A stretch of DNA of 64,000 nucleotides from Tritonibacter mobilis (GCF_001681715.1 NZ_LNWY01000024.1:62001-126000); one strand, 5' to 3'; positions 43,667-55,317 are shown, numbered from the stretch's first letter. The notes: a model not told the origin generated them from the sequence alone. Translations and numbers: made by a program.

Positions 43667-44914
43667 TCAGCCGTCGAGCTGCACCAGCGCGTGGCGCTTT
43701 TTGCCCGCAGAGAGCTTGATCGGCGACGCAAGCGCTGCCGCGTCGATCATCAAACCCGCATCCGTAAGCGGTGCATCATCGAGCCTTGCGCCATTCTCAG
43801 AGATCAGCCGCTTGGCTTCCTTGCCGGATTTGGCCAGACCTGATTTTACAATGATCTGCACGATCGACATACCCTCGCCCAGCTCTGCAGCCGAGAGCGA
43901 CAGGGTCGGAAGATCATCGCCCACGCCGCCTTTCTCGAACACTTCGCGCGCGGTGGCCTCTGCGGCTTTGGCGGCTTCGGCCCCGTGCAGGAGCGACGTC
44001 ACCTCATTGGCAAGAATGATCTTGCCCTCGTTGATCTCAGACCCTTGAAGCGCGCCCAGACGGTCGCATTCCGCAACCGGCAGCTCGGTATAGAGTTTCA
44101 GGAACCGCCCCACATCGGCGTCCGTGGTGTTGCGCCAGAACTGCCAGAACTCATAAGGGCTCAGCATTTCGTCATTGAGCCAGATCGCGCCACCTTGCGA
44201 TTTGCCCATCTTGCGCCCGTCCGAGGTGGTCAGAAGCGGCGAGGTCAGGCCAAAAATCTCGTGATCCAGCACCCGGCGGGTGAGGTCGATCCCGTTGACG
44301 ATATTGCCCCATTGGTCCGAGCCGCCCATCTGCAGAACGCAGCCGTAGCGGCGGTTTAGCTCAAGGAAGTCATAAGCCTGCAGGATCATGTAGTTGAATT
44401 CGAGGAAGGACAGCGACTGTTCGCGATCAAGGCGCGATTTCACGCTCTCGAAGGACAGCATCCGGTTCACCGAGAAATGCCGGCCGATGTCGCGCAGGAA
44501 CTCAAGGTAATTGAGCCCATCCAGCCACTCGGCGTTGTTGAGCATCATCGCGCCAGTCTCGCCGTAGTCGAGGTATTTGGCAAATACCTTCTGCATGCCG
44601 GCGATATTGGCGTCGATCTGCTCGGGCCCCAACAGAGGGCGTTCGTCCGAGCGGAACGAAGGATCGCCGACCTTGGTGGTGCCGCCGCCCATCAGGGTGA
44701 TCGGGCGATGACCGGTTTTTTGCAACCAGCGCAGCATCATAATGTTCAGAAGGTGACCCACATGCAGCGACTGTGCTGTGGCGTCATAGCCGATGTATGC
44801 CGTCTGCGTACCGCTCACCAGCGCCTCATCGAGACCCTGATAATCGGTGCAGTCCGCCAGGAACCCGCGTTCCATCATGATGGCGATGAAGTCCGATTTC
44901 GGATGGTAGGTCAT
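43667..44914 (-). CDS. tyrS: Tyrosyl-tRNA synthetase
   Basis: This class I synthetase charges tRNA-Tyr. With ATG 44914 (GAGG 11 bases upstream) it is 415 residues. The HIGH motif is HVGH near residues 51-54, YNYMILQ-type tyrosine pocket residues appear as [15 protein letters not shown] near 176-190, and the KMSKS loop is KMGKS near 235. A C-terminal S4 RNA-binding domain ends the protein ([20 protein letters not shown]). An in-frame reading to 45076 would overlap anmK and is rejected. Confidence 0.97.
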   Translation of the reverse strand: MTYHPKSDFIAIMMERGFLADCTDYQGLDEALVSGTQTAYIGYDATAQSLHVGHLLNIMMLRWLQKTGHRPITLMGGGTTKVGDPSFRSDERPLLGPEQIDANIAGMQKVFAKYLDYGETGAMMLNNAEWLDGLNYLEFLRDIGRHFSVNRMLSFESVKSRLDREQSLSFLEFNYMILQAYDFLELNRRYGCVLQMGGSDQWGNIVNGIDLTRRVLDHEIFGLTSPLLTTSDGRKMGKSQGGAIWLNDEMLSPYEFWQFWRNTTDADVGRFLKLYTELPVAECDRLGALQGSEINEGKIILANEVTSLLHGAEAAKAAEATAREVFEKGGVGDDLPTLSLSAAELGEGMSIVQIIVKSGLAKSGKEAKRLISENGARLDDAPLTDAGLMIDAAALASPIKLSAGKKRHALVQLDG

Positions 44915-45056
44915 AGCATGCCTCGGCTTTTGAATATGCAAGCGGCTGTATAAATCGCATCGCAACCGGTTGGAACCTGTTTTCGGGACAAATTGCGCGG
45001 TGTAATATGTCTGCCAACGGGCGGTACGGCCCGGTTTTGCAAGGAAGTGTGCAGAG

Positions 45057-46184
45057 ATGAGCAGAGCCATATCCAAGTCAGGCCCGGTGCGGGCGCTGGG
45101 GGCGATGAGCGGGACATCGCTCGATGGGGTGGATGTTGCGGTCCTGGAGACCGACGGACAGGCGATTTTCGGCTTTGGCGAGACGGGCTATCGCGCCTAT
45201 TCAAGCGCGGAACGTGAGGCGCTGCGAGCGGCCCTCGGCCAATGGAGTGGCGATGCGGTAACGGCTGCGGCACGGGTGGTTGAGGCCGCGCATATCGAGG
45301 TGATGAAGGATCATCTGGATGTGGATCTGATCGGATTTCACGGCCAGACGGTCGCACATGCGCCGCGTTTGCAGGGCACGCTTCAGGTGGGCGACGGTGG
45401 CATTCTGGCAGAGGCACTGGAGCGACCGGTGGTTTGGGATTTCCGCACTGATGATGTCAGTATGGGCGGCGAGGGCGCACCGCTGGCGCCGTTCTTCCAC
45501 CACGCCTGCGCACGCTACATTGGCGCAACGGAGCCGTTGTGTTTTCTGAACCTCGGGGGTGTCGGCAATCTCACCTATGTTGATCCGCGGGTGGAGCGCC
45601 CCGAGGATGCGGGTGCCTTGCTGGCGTTTGACACAGGGCCTGCCAATGCGCCGATCAATGATTTCCTGCAGGCGCGTCTTGGCCTTCAGATGGATGAAGG
45701 CGGCAAGGTGGCCAGTGAAGGTGTGGTCGAGAATGGCGCGCTGGAGCTGTTTCTGGCAGAACCCTATTTCTCAAGGATGCCGCCGAAGTCTCTGGACCGA
45801 AATGATTTTCCGGAAATGATTGGTCTTGTGACCGAGTTGAGCAATGCGGATGCCACTGCTACACTTACGGCCATGTGCGCCGCTGCGGTGGCGCAGGGGA
45901 TGGAGCATTGCCCTGTGGCCCCTGCAAAGGTGCTGGTCACCGGTGGGGGGCGGCATAACCCGGTGCTGATGGAAATGCTCAGCGTGTCGCTGGATTGCCC
46001 GGTGGAACCAGTGGAGGCCGTCGGGCTGGATGGCGATATGCTGGAGGCACAGGCTTTTGCCTATCTGGCGGTGCGGGTGGCGCGGGGCATGGCAACCTCT
46101 GCACCCCGCACAACCGGCGTGCGCGCCTGTGTCGGCGGCGGCATTGTGACGGTGCCCGAGGGTTGGACTGCGCGCGCCAGTTAA
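45057..46184 (+). CDS. anmK: Anhydro-N-acetylmuramic acid kinase
   Basis: AnmK phosphorylates and opens 1,6-anhydro-MurNAc to MurNAc-6-phosphate in peptidoglycan recycling. The 375-residue ASKHA kinase has the phosphate loop [20 protein letters not shown] (residues 14-33), [13 protein letters not shown] near 98-110, [14 protein letters not shown] near 163-176, [14 protein letters not shown] near 193-206 and [12 protein letters not shown] near 297-308. nagZ at 26 kb supplies the preceding step. It is divergent from tyrS by 142 bases. Confidence 0.95.
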   Translation: MSRAISKSGPVRALGAMSGTSLDGVDVAVLETDGQAIFGFGETGYRAYSSAEREALRAALGQWSGDAVTAAARVVEAAHIEVMKDHLDVDLIGFHGQTVAHAPRLQGTLQVGDGGILAEALERPVVWDFRTDDVSMGGEGAPLAPFFHHACARYIGATEPLCFLNLGGVGNLTYVDPRVERPEDAGALLAFDTGPANAPINDFLQARLGLQMDEGGKVASEGVVENGALELFLAEPYFSRMPPKSLDRNDFPEMIGLVTELSNADATATLTAMCAAAVAQGMEHCPVAPAKVLVTGGGRHNPVLMEMLSVSLDCPVEPVEAVGLDGDMLEAQAFAYLAVRVARGMATSAPRTTGVRACVGGGIVTVPEGWTARAS

Positions 46185-46200
46185 TGTGTTTCTCAAGGAC

Positions 46201-46318
46201 GGGGAGGCTCCCGCCCGTCGCGGGCCGCATATGAAATGCACCCGCTCCCGTTGGGCCGAGCGCCGCGCAGCCGGAACGGCTGCGCGGCGCGGGTCGCTTC
46301 GGGCTTTGCCCGAAGCGA
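46201..46318. repeat. Family A intergenic palindromic repeat, copy A4 (inverted)
   Basis: The copy is reversed relative to A2. It contains CTCCCGCCCGTCGC (46208-46221), the core CCGCTCCCGTTGGGCCG (46242-46258) and a 13-bp stem GCGCCGCGCAGCC/GGCTGCGCGGCGC (46260-46290). Hairpin TCGCTTCGGGC-TTT-GCCCGAAGCGA (46294-46318) has the same arms as A3, but its loop orientation is opposite relative to the core. It lies between convergent anmK and the cupin gene. Confidence 0.8.
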
Positions 46319-46334
46319 AATACCTCAGGCGTGG

Positions 46335-46787
46335 TTAGTTGCGTGGAATGTCAAAGCCTTCCGGCGCGAGGGTGAAGCCGGAAAACTCAAACCCCGGCGA
46401 CACCGTGCAGCTGACCAATGTCCACGCGCCAGTGCTGCGTGCGGCTTGCCAGTGATCTTTGGGAACAATCACCTGCGGGCGGCCCTCACGCAGGTTTGGG
46501 GTCAGCAGGTGATCGCTGGCCGGGCCTTGGTCGGTCTCTGAAAGGGAGAGGATGAGCGGCGCCCCTGCGTGATAGAGCCAGATTTCCGTGGCATCGACCC
46601 GGTGCCAGTGGCTGCGCTCGCCCGCGCCAAGCAGGAAGTAGATACAGGTGCCACAGGGCCGAGATGAGGGACGATGGGGGTCTTCGCCGGTGTCCTCAAC
46701 CCAGGTCTGGCGGTACCAGCCGCCCTCGGGGTGGCGTTCCAGTCCAAGGATCTGGATAATCTCATCTGCGCTCATGTCCTGCGTCAT
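46335..46787 (-). CDS. DUF985-type cupin protein
   Basis: The 150-residue single-domain cupin begins [20 protein letters not shown], followed by [12 protein letters not shown]. The barrel has [19 protein letters not shown] near 60-78 with clustered His residues, [17 protein letters not shown] near 102-118 and [16 protein letters not shown]. This matches DUF985 cupins, similar to yeast YML079W, whose substrate is not settled. The His residues suggest a metal site. It is divergent from selO by only 67 bases. Confidence 0.85.
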   Translation of the reverse strand: MTQDMSADEIIQILGLERHPEGGWYRQTWVEDTGEDPHRPSSRPCGTCIYFLLGAGERSHWHRVDATEIWLYHAGAPLILSLSETDQGPASDHLLTPNLREGRPQVIVPKDHWQAARSTGAWTLVSCTVSPGFEFSGFTLAPEGFDIPRN

Positions 46788-46854
46788 GCACTATGGCTCC
46801 GGAGTTGGTGTGATTGCGGGTGGTAATTCAGGTGGGGCGGCATATGTTTGGCCC

Positions 46855-48273
46855 ATGACCCTCGATATCCCGTTTGACAATACATATGCGCAACTTGCGC
46901 CCGAGTTCTACAGCCGGCAGGCCCCAACCCCGGTAAAGGCCCCTCGGCTCATCGCCTTCAATGACGCGCTTGCCGCCCGGTTGGGGATCACCCGCGGGCG
47001 CGATGAGGAACTGGCCGACATCTTTGGCGGCAATGTGGTGCCTGAGGGGGCTGATCCGTTGGCGCAGCTTTATGCGGGGCATCAGTTTGGCAGTTACAAC
47101 CCGCAGCTTGGCGATGGGCGCGCGGTGCTTTTGGGCGAGGTTGTGGGCACCGATGGCATTCGCCGTGATATCCAGCTCAAGGGCTCCGGTCCCACGCCTT
47201 ATTCGCGCAATGGCGACGGGCGCGCTTGGCTCGGCCCGGTTCTGCGGGAATATGTGGTCTCTGAGGCCATGCACGCGCTGGGTATCCCGACCACGCGGGC
47301 GCTGGCAGCCGTGGCAACGGGCGAGACGGTCTGGCGCGAGGGGGGCTTGCCCGGGGCGGTTCTGACCCGTGTGGCGCGGAGCCATCTGCGCGTGGGCACC
47401 TTTCAGATCTTTGCCGCGCGCGGCCATCAAGAGGCGCTGCGGACCCTCACGGACTACGCTATTGCGCGCCACTACCCGGAGGCGCAGGGGCCAATGGGGC
47501 TGTTGCGGGCGGTGCGGGATGCACAGGTAGAGCTGATCTCCGCGTGGATGGGCGTGGGGTTCATTCATGGGGTGATGAATACGGATAACTCCTCCATCGC
47601 AGGGGAAACCATCGATTATGGTCCATGCGCCTTTATGGACGTCTATCATCCAAACCGGGTGTTTTCTTCGATTGATCGCACCGGGCGTTATGCCTATGCG
47701 AACCAGCCGCAGATCGCGGTCTGGAACCTCGCGCAACTCGCCACGGCGCTGATTCAGCTGGAGGACGATCCCGAAAGCGTGCTCGATGAAGCAACCGAAA
47801 TCGTCCACGCTATGCCGGATCTGTTGCAAGAAGCATGGCTGCGCCAGTTCTGTGCAAAGATCGGCATCGGCACTGTCGCTGAGGGCGATTTGGAATTGGT
47901 GAGCGATCTGCTGCAAGTGATGGCGCAAGGGCAGGCCGATTTCACCAATAGCTTCCGCGCGCTTTTTGAGGGAAATGCCCGCGATCAGTTTCTTGAGCCT
48001 GCAAGCTTTGATGCGTGGGAGGCGCGCTGGAAAGAGCGTATACAACGCGAAACTGATGCCCAAGCGCGAATGGCGCGTGCCAACCCGGTTCTGATCCCGC
48101 GCAACCACCGGATCGAGCAGATGATCGCCTCGGCGGTGGCAGGTGATTATGCACCGTTTGAGCGTCTGATGACCGCATTGGCGGCGCCGTTTGAGACCAG
48201 CGAAGAATTTGCCGATCTGCGCCGCCCCCCTGCGGAGGATGAGGTTGTACAGGCGACGTTCTGCGGCACCTGA
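46855..48273 (+). CDS. selO: Protein adenylyltransferase SelO
   Basis: SelO is a pseudokinase-fold enzyme that transfers AMP from ATP to protein Ser, Thr or Tyr residues, acting in redox stress. From ATG 46855 the product is 472 residues, the usual length. Family motifs include [20 protein letters not shown] near 75-94, [20 protein letters not shown] near 108-127, [20 protein letters not shown] and GVMNTDNSS near 240 with [12 protein letters not shown]. There is no C-terminal selenocysteine motif; it ends QATFCGT. An in-frame extension to 46648 overlaps the cupin gene and is rejected. Confidence 0.93.
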   Translation: MTLDIPFDNTYAQLAPEFYSRQAPTPVKAPRLIAFNDALAARLGITRGRDEELADIFGGNVVPEGADPLAQLYAGHQFGSYNPQLGDGRAVLLGEVVGTDGIRRDIQLKGSGPTPYSRNGDGRAWLGPVLREYVVSEAMHALGIPTTRALAAVATGETVWREGGLPGAVLTRVARSHLRVGTFQIFAARGHQEALRTLTDYAIARHYPEAQGPMGLLRAVRDAQVELISAWMGVGFIHGVMNTDNSSIAGETIDYGPCAFMDVYHPNRVFSSIDRTGRYAYANQPQIAVWNLAQLATALIQLEDDPESVLDEATEIVHAMPDLLQEAWLRQFCAKIGIGTVAEGDLELVSDLLQVMAQGQADFTNSFRALFEGNARDQFLEPASFDAWEARWKERIQRETDAQARMARANPVLIPRNHRIEQMIASAVAGDYAPFERLMTALAAPFETSEEFADLRRPPAEDEVVQATFCGT

Positions 48274-48333
48274 GCAGAAGGGTCTGCCCTGCCAAGGCAA
48301 GAGGTTTTGCGCCGCGTTCCGCGTCGCCCGGGG

Positions 48334-48471
48334 GCGCAGGCCGCGCCTTTGGCGCGGCCTGCGCGGCCCAACGCTTTTGTTGGCGCTTTAGCGCCTGTGA
48401 AAGGGGCGGGAGAATGCCCGGGAGGGAGGCTCAAGATCCACGGATCTTGAGCCTGCGCGCCGTAGGCGCGC
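48334..48471. repeat. Family A repeat, copy A5, with extra hairpins
   Basis: A 14-bp stem GCGCAGGCCGCGCC with a TTT loop (48334-48364) is followed by the core CGGCCCAACGCTTTTG (48364-48379) and GAAAGGGGCGGGAG, both shared with A1. Two further perfect hairpins follow: GGCTCAAGATCC/GGATCTTGAGCC (48428-48453) and GCGCGCC-GTA-GGCGCGC (48455-48471). It fills the gap between convergent selO and the helicase gene. Confidence 0.78.
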
Positions 48472-48491
48472 TGTTCGAAAGGGCGCTTCGA

Positions 48492-49820
48492 TCAGGATTT
48501 ACGCCGCCGCCCGCCACCGCCCGCGGAGTTCCGGGCTTCGCCACCACCGGGCTGCCCTTCGGATTTGCCACCGCCAAAGCGACGACGCCCACCACCGGGT
48601 TTGCCGCTGCCTTTGCCACGGCCACCACCGCCGCCGGGGCGACCACGTCCGCCACCACGCGCGGGTTTGGCGGCCGGATCGGGCAGTTCTTCCCAGGCGC
48701 GGCCCGAGGCCACAGGAATGGTGATGCCCATGGTTTTCTGGATCGCTTTCAGATCGCCGATCTCATCGGGGGCACAGAAGGCCACGGCCTGACCATCCTT
48801 GCCCGCGCGCGCGGTGCGGCCGATCCGGTGCACATAGGCATCCGGCACATTGGGCAGCTCGTAGTTATAGACGTATTTCACATCCGGAATATCCAGCCCG
48901 CGTGCCGCCACATCCGTCGCCACCAGAACGGTGATCTCGCCTGACTTAAAGGCCTTCAACGCCCGTTCGCGCTGGCCCTGGCTTTTGTTACCGTGGATCG
49001 CGGCGGCCTTGAAGCCTGCCTTGTCCAGCACCTTCATCAGCTTTTCCATGCCGTGTTTGGTGCGGCCAAAGACCAGCGTACGCTCGCCATCATGTTTGGC
49101 CAGCAACTCCTTCAGAAGGCTGAGTTTCTCTGCCTTGGCAATGAAATGCACGGACTGTGTCACCTTGGCGGCGGGCTTGCCCGGAGGGGTCACCTCAATG
49201 CGCACGGGACTCTTGAGATAGGCATTTGCGATCTCGTTCATCTGCTTGGGCATCGTGGCCGAGAACAGCATGGTCTGGCGCTTTTCGGGCAGAAGCGCTG
49301 CGATCTTGCGCAGGGCATGGATAAAGCCCAGATCCAGCATCTGGTCGGCCTCGTCCAGAACCAGAAAGTCACAAGATCCCAGATCCAGCGCCTTGCGGTC
49401 GAGAATATCCAAGAGACGTCCGGGCGTGGCGACCAGAATGTCGGTGCCACGGGACAATCGGTTGATCTGCGGATTGATGGAGACACCGCCAACCACCAGC
49501 CCGGTCTTGAGCGGGCTGCCTTCGGTGAGGCCACGCAGGGTTTCAGCGATCTGGTTTGCAAGCTCGCGCGTCGGGGCAAGGATCAAACCGCGCACGGTCC
49601 CGGCGGCGGGCTTTTGGCCATATTCCAGCATCTGCGCCACCAGCGGCACGCCAAAGGCCGCGGTCTTGCCGGTGCCGGTCTGGGCGAGACCCAGTACATC
49701 CTGACCGTTCAGAGCATGCGGGATCGCGCGCGCCTGAATGGGGGTGGGGGTGTTAAAACCCATGGCTTCCATGCGGGTGTGCAGGTGCTTGGGCAGATCC
49801 ATCGTGGAAAATTCAGTCAT
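48492..49820 (-). CDS. DEAD-box RNA helicase, RhlE type
   Basis: The 442-residue protein has all SF2 motifs: the Q motif GFNTPTPIQARAIPHALNGQ near 17-36, motif I AQTGTGKTAA near 45, PTRELANQIAETL near 80, the DEAD box FLVLDEADQMLDLGF near 145, SATMPK near 177, and in domain 2 GRTKHGMEKLMKVL, TDVAARGLDIPDV and HRIGRTARAGKDG near 324. The C-terminus (about 375-442) is a basic Gly/Arg-rich tail (GGGRGRPGGGGGRGKG) that binds RNA non-specifically. It probably helps ribosome assembly or mRNA decay. Confidence 0.93.
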   Translation of the reverse strand: MTEFSTMDLPKHLHTRMEAMGFNTPTPIQARAIPHALNGQDVLGLAQTGTGKTAAFGVPLVAQMLEYGQKPAAGTVRGLILAPTRELANQIAETLRGLTEGSPLKTGLVVGGVSINPQINRLSRGTDILVATPGRLLDILDRKALDLGSCDFLVLDEADQMLDLGFIHALRKIAALLPEKRQTMLFSATMPKQMNEIANAYLKSPVRIEVTPPGKPAAKVTQSVHFIAKAEKLSLLKELLAKHDGERTLVFGRTKHGMEKLMKVLDKAGFKAAAIHGNKSQGQRERALKAFKSGEITVLVATDVAARGLDIPDVKYVYNYELPNVPDAYVHRIGRTARAGKDGQAVAFCAPDEIGDLKAIQKTMGITIPVASGRAWEELPDPAAKPARGGGRGRPGGGGGRGKGSGKPGGGRRRFGGGKSEGQPGGGEARNSAGGGGRRRKS

Positions 49821-50262
49821 TCAAAGTCCTCTCAACAGCTGCCGCCCGCAGGCGCACAGCCGTTTCGGGGGCAGGCGTTTAGCCGTACCTCCCGATCATT
49901 CAGTGGGGCGGAGACCTCAGACCCAGACGGCCGCATGCCGTTCGGTCGATCTGCCGCAACTAGCCCCACGCGTGATCTTGGAACCATGGCATCCCCGACA
50001 AGATCCGTTGCAAACTGCCCATTCAACGCCTGCTAACATCAGCAAGTGCAAGGGACAGGGGCGGGCCAAACCATTGATGGGCTGGCGGCGCTGCGGATCT
50101 CTGCTCACGCGGCAGAGGGTGTGCCTGAGGCGCAAATGGCGTGGCGCGGCACAAATGTCAATGGTGGGGGCGGCAAGTTGGCTGTTTGCGATGTGGCTTG
50201 CATTCGCTAAAAAGAAGCGCCAAGCAAGGGACCCCGCAGTGAACGACAGGGACGTAACAGGC
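49821..50262. promoter_or_regulatory. 442-base divergent region between helicase and fur/mur
   Basis: It holds the promoters of the helicase gene and of the Fur-family gene. The fur/mur frame stays open through it on the plus strand, but composition and the absence of a family match argue against coding. A direct TTTGCGA/TTGCATTCGC stretch near 50188-50215 might be a metal-regulator site, but I see no clean palindrome. Nothing else stands out. Confidence 0.45.
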
Positions 50263-50679
50263 ATGACAGATACGATTATCTCCCGCTGCGAGGCCCGCGG
50301 CCTGCGTATGACCGCGCCGCGGCGCACCATTGCCCGCGTCCTGCAGGAAAGCGACGACCACCCGGATGTGGAAGAATTGCATGCCCGCGCCAATGCACAG
50401 GATTCCGGGATTTCTTTGGCGACGGTCTATCGCACCGTCAAACTTTTTGAAGAATCAGGTATTCTTGAACGGCTTGAGTTCGGCGATGGGCGTGCGCGCT
50501 ATGAGGATGCAGACCGCGATCATCATGACCATTTGATCGATCTCAACAGCGGTGAAGTGATCGAATTCTGCGATCCGGAAATCGAAGAACTGCAGGAAAA
50601 AATCGCCAAAAAGCTGGGTTATCAGCTCAAGGGCCACAAGCTCGAACTCTATGGCGTGCCACTCAAAAAGAACGGCTGA
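50263..50679 (+). CDS. fur: Fur-family regulator, Mur-like
   Basis: From ATG 50263 the product is 138 residues. The winged helix is SRCEARGLRMTAPRRTIARV with LQESDDHPDVEELHARAN and ISLATVYRTVKLFEESGILE (near 50-69). The dimerisation and metal domain has RDHHDHLIDLNSGEVIEFCD near 87-106 and a C-terminal YQLKGHKLELYGVPLKK. The close likeness to rhizobial Mur (RRTIARVLQ, HPDVEELH, HHDHLIDL) suggests a manganese- or iron-sensing repressor. Which metal it senses cannot be read by eye. It has no Cys-rich zinc site of the E. coli Fur type. Confidence 0.92.
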   Translation: MTDTIISRCEARGLRMTAPRRTIARVLQESDDHPDVEELHARANAQDSGISLATVYRTVKLFEESGILERLEFGDGRARYEDADRDHHDHLIDLNSGEVIEFCDPEIEELQEKIAKKLGYQLKGHKLELYGVPLKKNG

Positions 50680-50863
50680 ACCGCGTCAGGCTGGCTTTAT
50701 CTCCATGACAATCCATATCCCGCAGGTGGATGACCTATCAGCGTTGTGAATGCATGGCGTCACAACTTCTGCTGATGCGGGCATGATTTGGGCCTTGCGT
50801 CATGCGGTCGCATCGCGCGATGGCTGGCAAAATTTCCGAGCTTTCGCCAAGGACGCGCGCCCC

Positions 50864-51757
50864 ATGGATAATGTCAAAGGTATTGTGCTGCTGCTGATCG
50901 CGATGGTTGGCTTTACCATCGAGGATCTGTTCATCAAGCAACTCTCCGGCAGCCTCGCTGTGGGCCAGATCCTCTTGTTCATCGGTCTTGGCGCGGGTGT
51001 TGTGTTCTTTGTCGCATTGCGCTTGCAAAAACAGAGTCTCTGGAGCCGCGATGCATGGCAGCCGATGCCTGTGTTGCGCGCCTTGGCGGAAGGGGGCGCT
51101 GCGATGAGCTTTGCCACCGCGCTGGCCTTGGTCGACATCTCGGTGGTGGCGGCGGTGTTTCAGGCGACGCCGTTGGCGATCACCATGGGCGCGGCCCTGT
51201 TTCTGGGGGAACAAGTGGGCTGGCGCCGGTGGAGTGCGATTTTTGTGGGCTTTATCGGTGTTTTGATCATCATCCGTCCGGGTTTGGCAGGGTTCGAGCC
51301 CAACGCGCTGTTGGTGCTGGTTTCGGTGCTCTGCGTGGCTGCGCGTGATCTGATGACCCGCCGGATGCCCGCAAGCATTCCGTCTTCTGTGGTGAGCGTT
51401 CAGGCCTATCTTGCGGTTGTCGTCGCGGGCGGAGCGATGCTGTTGTTGACACCACAGACAATGGTTGCGCCGACCTCTTTTGAGTGGGGGATGCTCGCAG
51501 GGGGTACGATCTTTGGGGTGGTGGCTTATTATGGCATCGTCACAGCGACGCGGATTGCCGACGCGGCGGTCATCACACCGTTTCGCTATTCGCGTCTGGT
51601 GTTTTCAATGATTGGCGGCGCGATTGTGTTTTCCGAGCGCCCCGATGCGATGACGCTGCTGGGATCGGCGCTGATCATTGCCACCGGGCTTTATACCTTT
51701 GTGCGTGAACGCCGTCTGGCCCGTCGGGCCGCGCGGATGGCGGTACAGCCCGCCTGA
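50864..51757 (+). CDS. DMT-superfamily (EamA) transporter
   Basis: From ATG 50864 (AAGGA upstream) the 297-residue protein has ten membrane helices in two EamA repeats: GIVLLLIAMVGFTIEDLFIK onwards and NALLVLVSVLCVAARDLMTR onwards. The cytoplasmic end is basic (RERRLARRAARMA). Metabolite export is the usual role. It follows fur/mur by 184 bases and may or may not share a transcript. Its stop is two bases from the stop of the convergent MFS gene. Confidence 0.88.
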   Translation: MDNVKGIVLLLIAMVGFTIEDLFIKQLSGSLAVGQILLFIGLGAGVVFFVALRLQKQSLWSRDAWQPMPVLRALAEGGAAMSFATALALVDISVVAAVFQATPLAITMGAALFLGEQVGWRRWSAIFVGFIGVLIIIRPGLAGFEPNALLVLVSVLCVAARDLMTRRMPASIPSSVVSVQAYLAVVVAGGAMLLLTPQTMVAPTSFEWGMLAGGTIFGVVAYYGIVTATRIADAAVITPFRYSRLVFSMIGGAIVFSERPDAMTLLGSALIIATGLYTFVRERRLARRAARMAVQPA

Positions 51758-51759
51758 TC

Positions 51760-52998
51760 TCAGGCGGTGGCGGCTGTTAGCCGCCCGCGTGCGGTTGCAA
51801 CACCGAACACCATGCAGAGGGTGGTGAGCAGGAAATATACCGCGATCCCATAGCCTTGCTTGTCAAAATTGATGCCAAGGTCGATCAGCAGCCCGGTCAG
51901 GCCCGGCCCGACGGCGGTGCCAAAGACCATGACCGCCATCACCAGTGACTTGATCGCGCCAATACTGCGGGTGCCGTAGACTTCGGCCCAGAACGAACTT
52001 GGCAGTACCGAATGCGCCCCGACCGAGGCCGCCATGCAGAGGAACCCCGCAGCCATGCCCACGCCGCTGGAGACGGTGGCAAAGATGATGAAGGCCGCGA
52101 CCAGGGGCAGCTGATAAAGCGGCATCAGCCGTGTTGCGCCCCAGCGATCCAGCGCCCAGCCCGCCACCAGCATTGAGACGACCGACATCACGGTAAAAAA
52201 GGGGAAATACGCCACCAGTTCCAACAGGGTCCAGCCTTTGGTAGTAGCAAAATGAAGCTGGTGAAAGAAGAATGCCGTTGTGAAGGCCGCAGGTCCCAGA
52301 ATGGATGGCACCATCAACCAGAACACCGGAGAGCGCAGAGCCTCCCAGCGCGTCCAGTGGCGGTTGTCCATGCCAGTGCTGCTGACATCCTCTGAGGAGG
52401 ATTGCGGCGTGCGTTCCTGCGAGAGCAACCGCACCAACACAGGTGCGCCCATAAGGCAAACGGCAGCGCTGACGAGCCAGAGCGTGCGCCAGTCCAGTAT
52501 CGTCATCAGTGCCACAAAGATCAGTGGCAAGAGGGCCTGCCCAAGGGCAACGCCAAGTGCCGCAATCGACAGCGCCCGTCCGCGCGTGGCGACAAACCAC
52601 CGCGCCATGGCGACGATCGCCAGATGGGTGCTCATGCCCTGACCAAAGAACCGCAGAGCGAATATCGACAGCGGCAAGACCCAGTAGTTGTGATTGAGCG
52701 CCATCAGCACGCAGGCCGCCGCCAGCCCACAGAGCACGAGGGCACCGAGCTGACGCACCCGCAAAATGTCCGAGAGGCCCCCCGCCGCCACCATCAACAG
52801 AGCCGAGGCCGTAGTTCCCACCATATAAAGCCCGCCCCAGCCCGCATGGCTGAGACCAAACTCCGTCTGGATCTGCCCGGCAAAGATCGAAATGAAAAAG
52901 GTCTGCCCAAAGCTCGACAGAAAGGTCAGCAGCACACCCGCCGAAAGATAGGGCGCGTTGCTGAGGAGAAATTCGTGGAATCGGATGGGTTTGGACAT
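51760..52998 (-). CDS. MFS transporter
   Basis: The 412-residue protein has 12 predicted helices. FAGQIQTEFGLSHAGWGGLY near 39-58 and STHLAIVAMARWFVATRGRA near 122-141, with ALSIAALGVALGQALLPLIF, resemble monocarboxylate or oxalate/formate-type MFS members that keep the motif RW....RG.A. A long loop between helices 6 and 7 (SQERTPQSSSEDVSSTGMDN) is cytoplasmic. The substrate is unknown. Confidence 0.88.
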   Translation of the reverse strand: MSKPIRFHEFLLSNAPYLSAGVLLTFLSSFGQTFFISIFAGQIQTEFGLSHAGWGGLYMVGTTASALLMVAAGGLSDILRVRQLGALVLCGLAAACVLMALNHNYWVLPLSIFALRFFGQGMSTHLAIVAMARWFVATRGRALSIAALGVALGQALLPLIFVALMTILDWRTLWLVSAAVCLMGAPVLVRLLSQERTPQSSSEDVSSTGMDNRHWTRWEALRSPVFWLMVPSILGPAAFTTAFFFHQLHFATTKGWTLLELVAYFPFFTVMSVVSMLVAGWALDRWGATRLMPLYQLPLVAAFIIFATVSSGVGMAAGFLCMAASVGAHSVLPSSFWAEVYGTRSIGAIKSLVMAVMVFGTAVGPGLTGLLIDLGINFDKQGYGIAVYFLLTTLCMVFGVATARGRLTAATA

Positions 52999-53156
52999 GC
53001 GCGTATGCTTGATCTGTTAAGAATTGCACGCAAGGGTGAGCGCTACCATCGTGATGCTTCACGCCGCTGCCGCGTCATTTTTGTCGCGGCGTGAGGTGAG
53101 GGCAGCGAGGGCAGTGGAGAAAATTTCCCAATGTTAGGGTTAAACCTCTCGAATAA

Positions 53157-54524
<1,368 letters not shown>

Positions 54525-54550
54525 TTTTTACGCACTTCTTTGATGGCAGG

Positions 54551-54576
54551 CGCCCCGGAGAGATCCGGGGCGTTTT
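54551..54576 (+). terminator. Rho-independent terminator of eno
   Basis: CGCCCCGGA and TCCGGGGCG form a 9-bp stem with a GAGA loop, followed by TTTT. It starts 27 bases past the enolase stop. Confidence 0.88.
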
Positions 54577-54648
54577 GCATTTGGCGCATGGGTTGTGCAA
54601 GCGCGGACAGCGCCTTAGTCATGGGGAGATTGGATACAAAATACTCGG

Positions 54649-55269
54649 ATGCGCGCTATGACATTTGCCCCAACCTTGCCGGATGGCATCACCGACCTGC
54701 CCGTGGGAAAGCTGGCGTCCGTTGTGACCTATCTGGAGATGAAAGTGCGCCCAAAGCCGCGTAAGAGCGCACCGCAGCCAGATCTGACGTTGGCGTTGCA
54801 TGATGCGCCTTCTGTGGCGTGGTATCGTGGTCTCTACCGCCTTGTGGGCGAGGATTACCTGTGGTTTTCACGCCTGCTTTGGGAAGAGGCGGACCTTGCG
54901 GCGCATCTGAAATCGGATGCGGTCGAGGTTTGGTCGGTGCAAAAACAGGGCGAGGATCTGGGCCTGTTGGAACTGGAGTGGATGGCGAACGGGGATTGCG
55001 AATTGTCGTTCTTTGGCCTGTCCGCAGATCTGATCGGTGGCGGTGTGGGGCGCTGGCTGATGGAACATGCCATCGCGCGTGCATTTTCCCGCGATATCAA
55101 CCGCTTCTTTGTGCATACCTGTACGCTCGACAGTCCGCAGGCGCTAGGGTTTTATACGCGCTCGGGGTTTGTGCCTTATGGGCGCGCTGTTGAAATTGCG
55201 GATGATCCACGGATTTCAGGTCTGATCCCAGAGGCGCGCGCCCCGCATATCCCTCTGATCAAGGTGTGA
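54649..55269 (+). CDS. GNAT-family N-acetyltransferase
   Basis: The 206-residue protein has an N-terminal region of about 80 residues (LASVVTYLEMKVRPKPRKSA) and a GNAT fold from about 85. The acetyl-CoA site is LSADLIGGGVGRWLMEHAIA near 124-143, with the later strand FFVHTCTLDSPQALGFYTRS near 153-172 and GFVPYGRA. The target is unknown; related proteins are annotated only as GNATs. Either ATG 54649 or ATG 54658 may be the start. Confidence 0.85.
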   Translation: MRAMTFAPTLPDGITDLPVGKLASVVTYLEMKVRPKPRKSAPQPDLTLALHDAPSVAWYRGLYRLVGEDYLWFSRLLWEEADLAAHLKSDAVEVWSVQKQGEDLGLLELEWMANGDCELSFFGLSADLIGGGVGRWLMEHAIARAFSRDINRFFVHTCTLDSPQALGFYTRSGFVPYGRAVEIADDPRISGLIPEARAPHIPLIKV

Positions 55270-55278
55270 GGTGAGGGG

Positions 55279-55317
55279 GCGAGGGGCCAGCCCCTCGCGC
55301 TCCCCGAGATATTTATA
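55279..55317 (+). repeat. Family B intergenic hairpin repeat, copy B2
   Basis: GCGAGGGGC-CA-GCCCCTCGC forms a 9-bp stem (55279-55298). It is followed by GCTCCCCGAGATATTTATAA, a diverged version of the CGCTCC...GATATTT...AGAAG tail seen in B1. It separates two convergent GNAT genes. Confidence 0.6.

Noticed and set aside
49738-50262. In-frame 175-codon extension of fur/mur
   Set aside because: It would run through the divergent helicase start, and Fur proteins are about 140 residues; the ATG at 50263 gives the right length.
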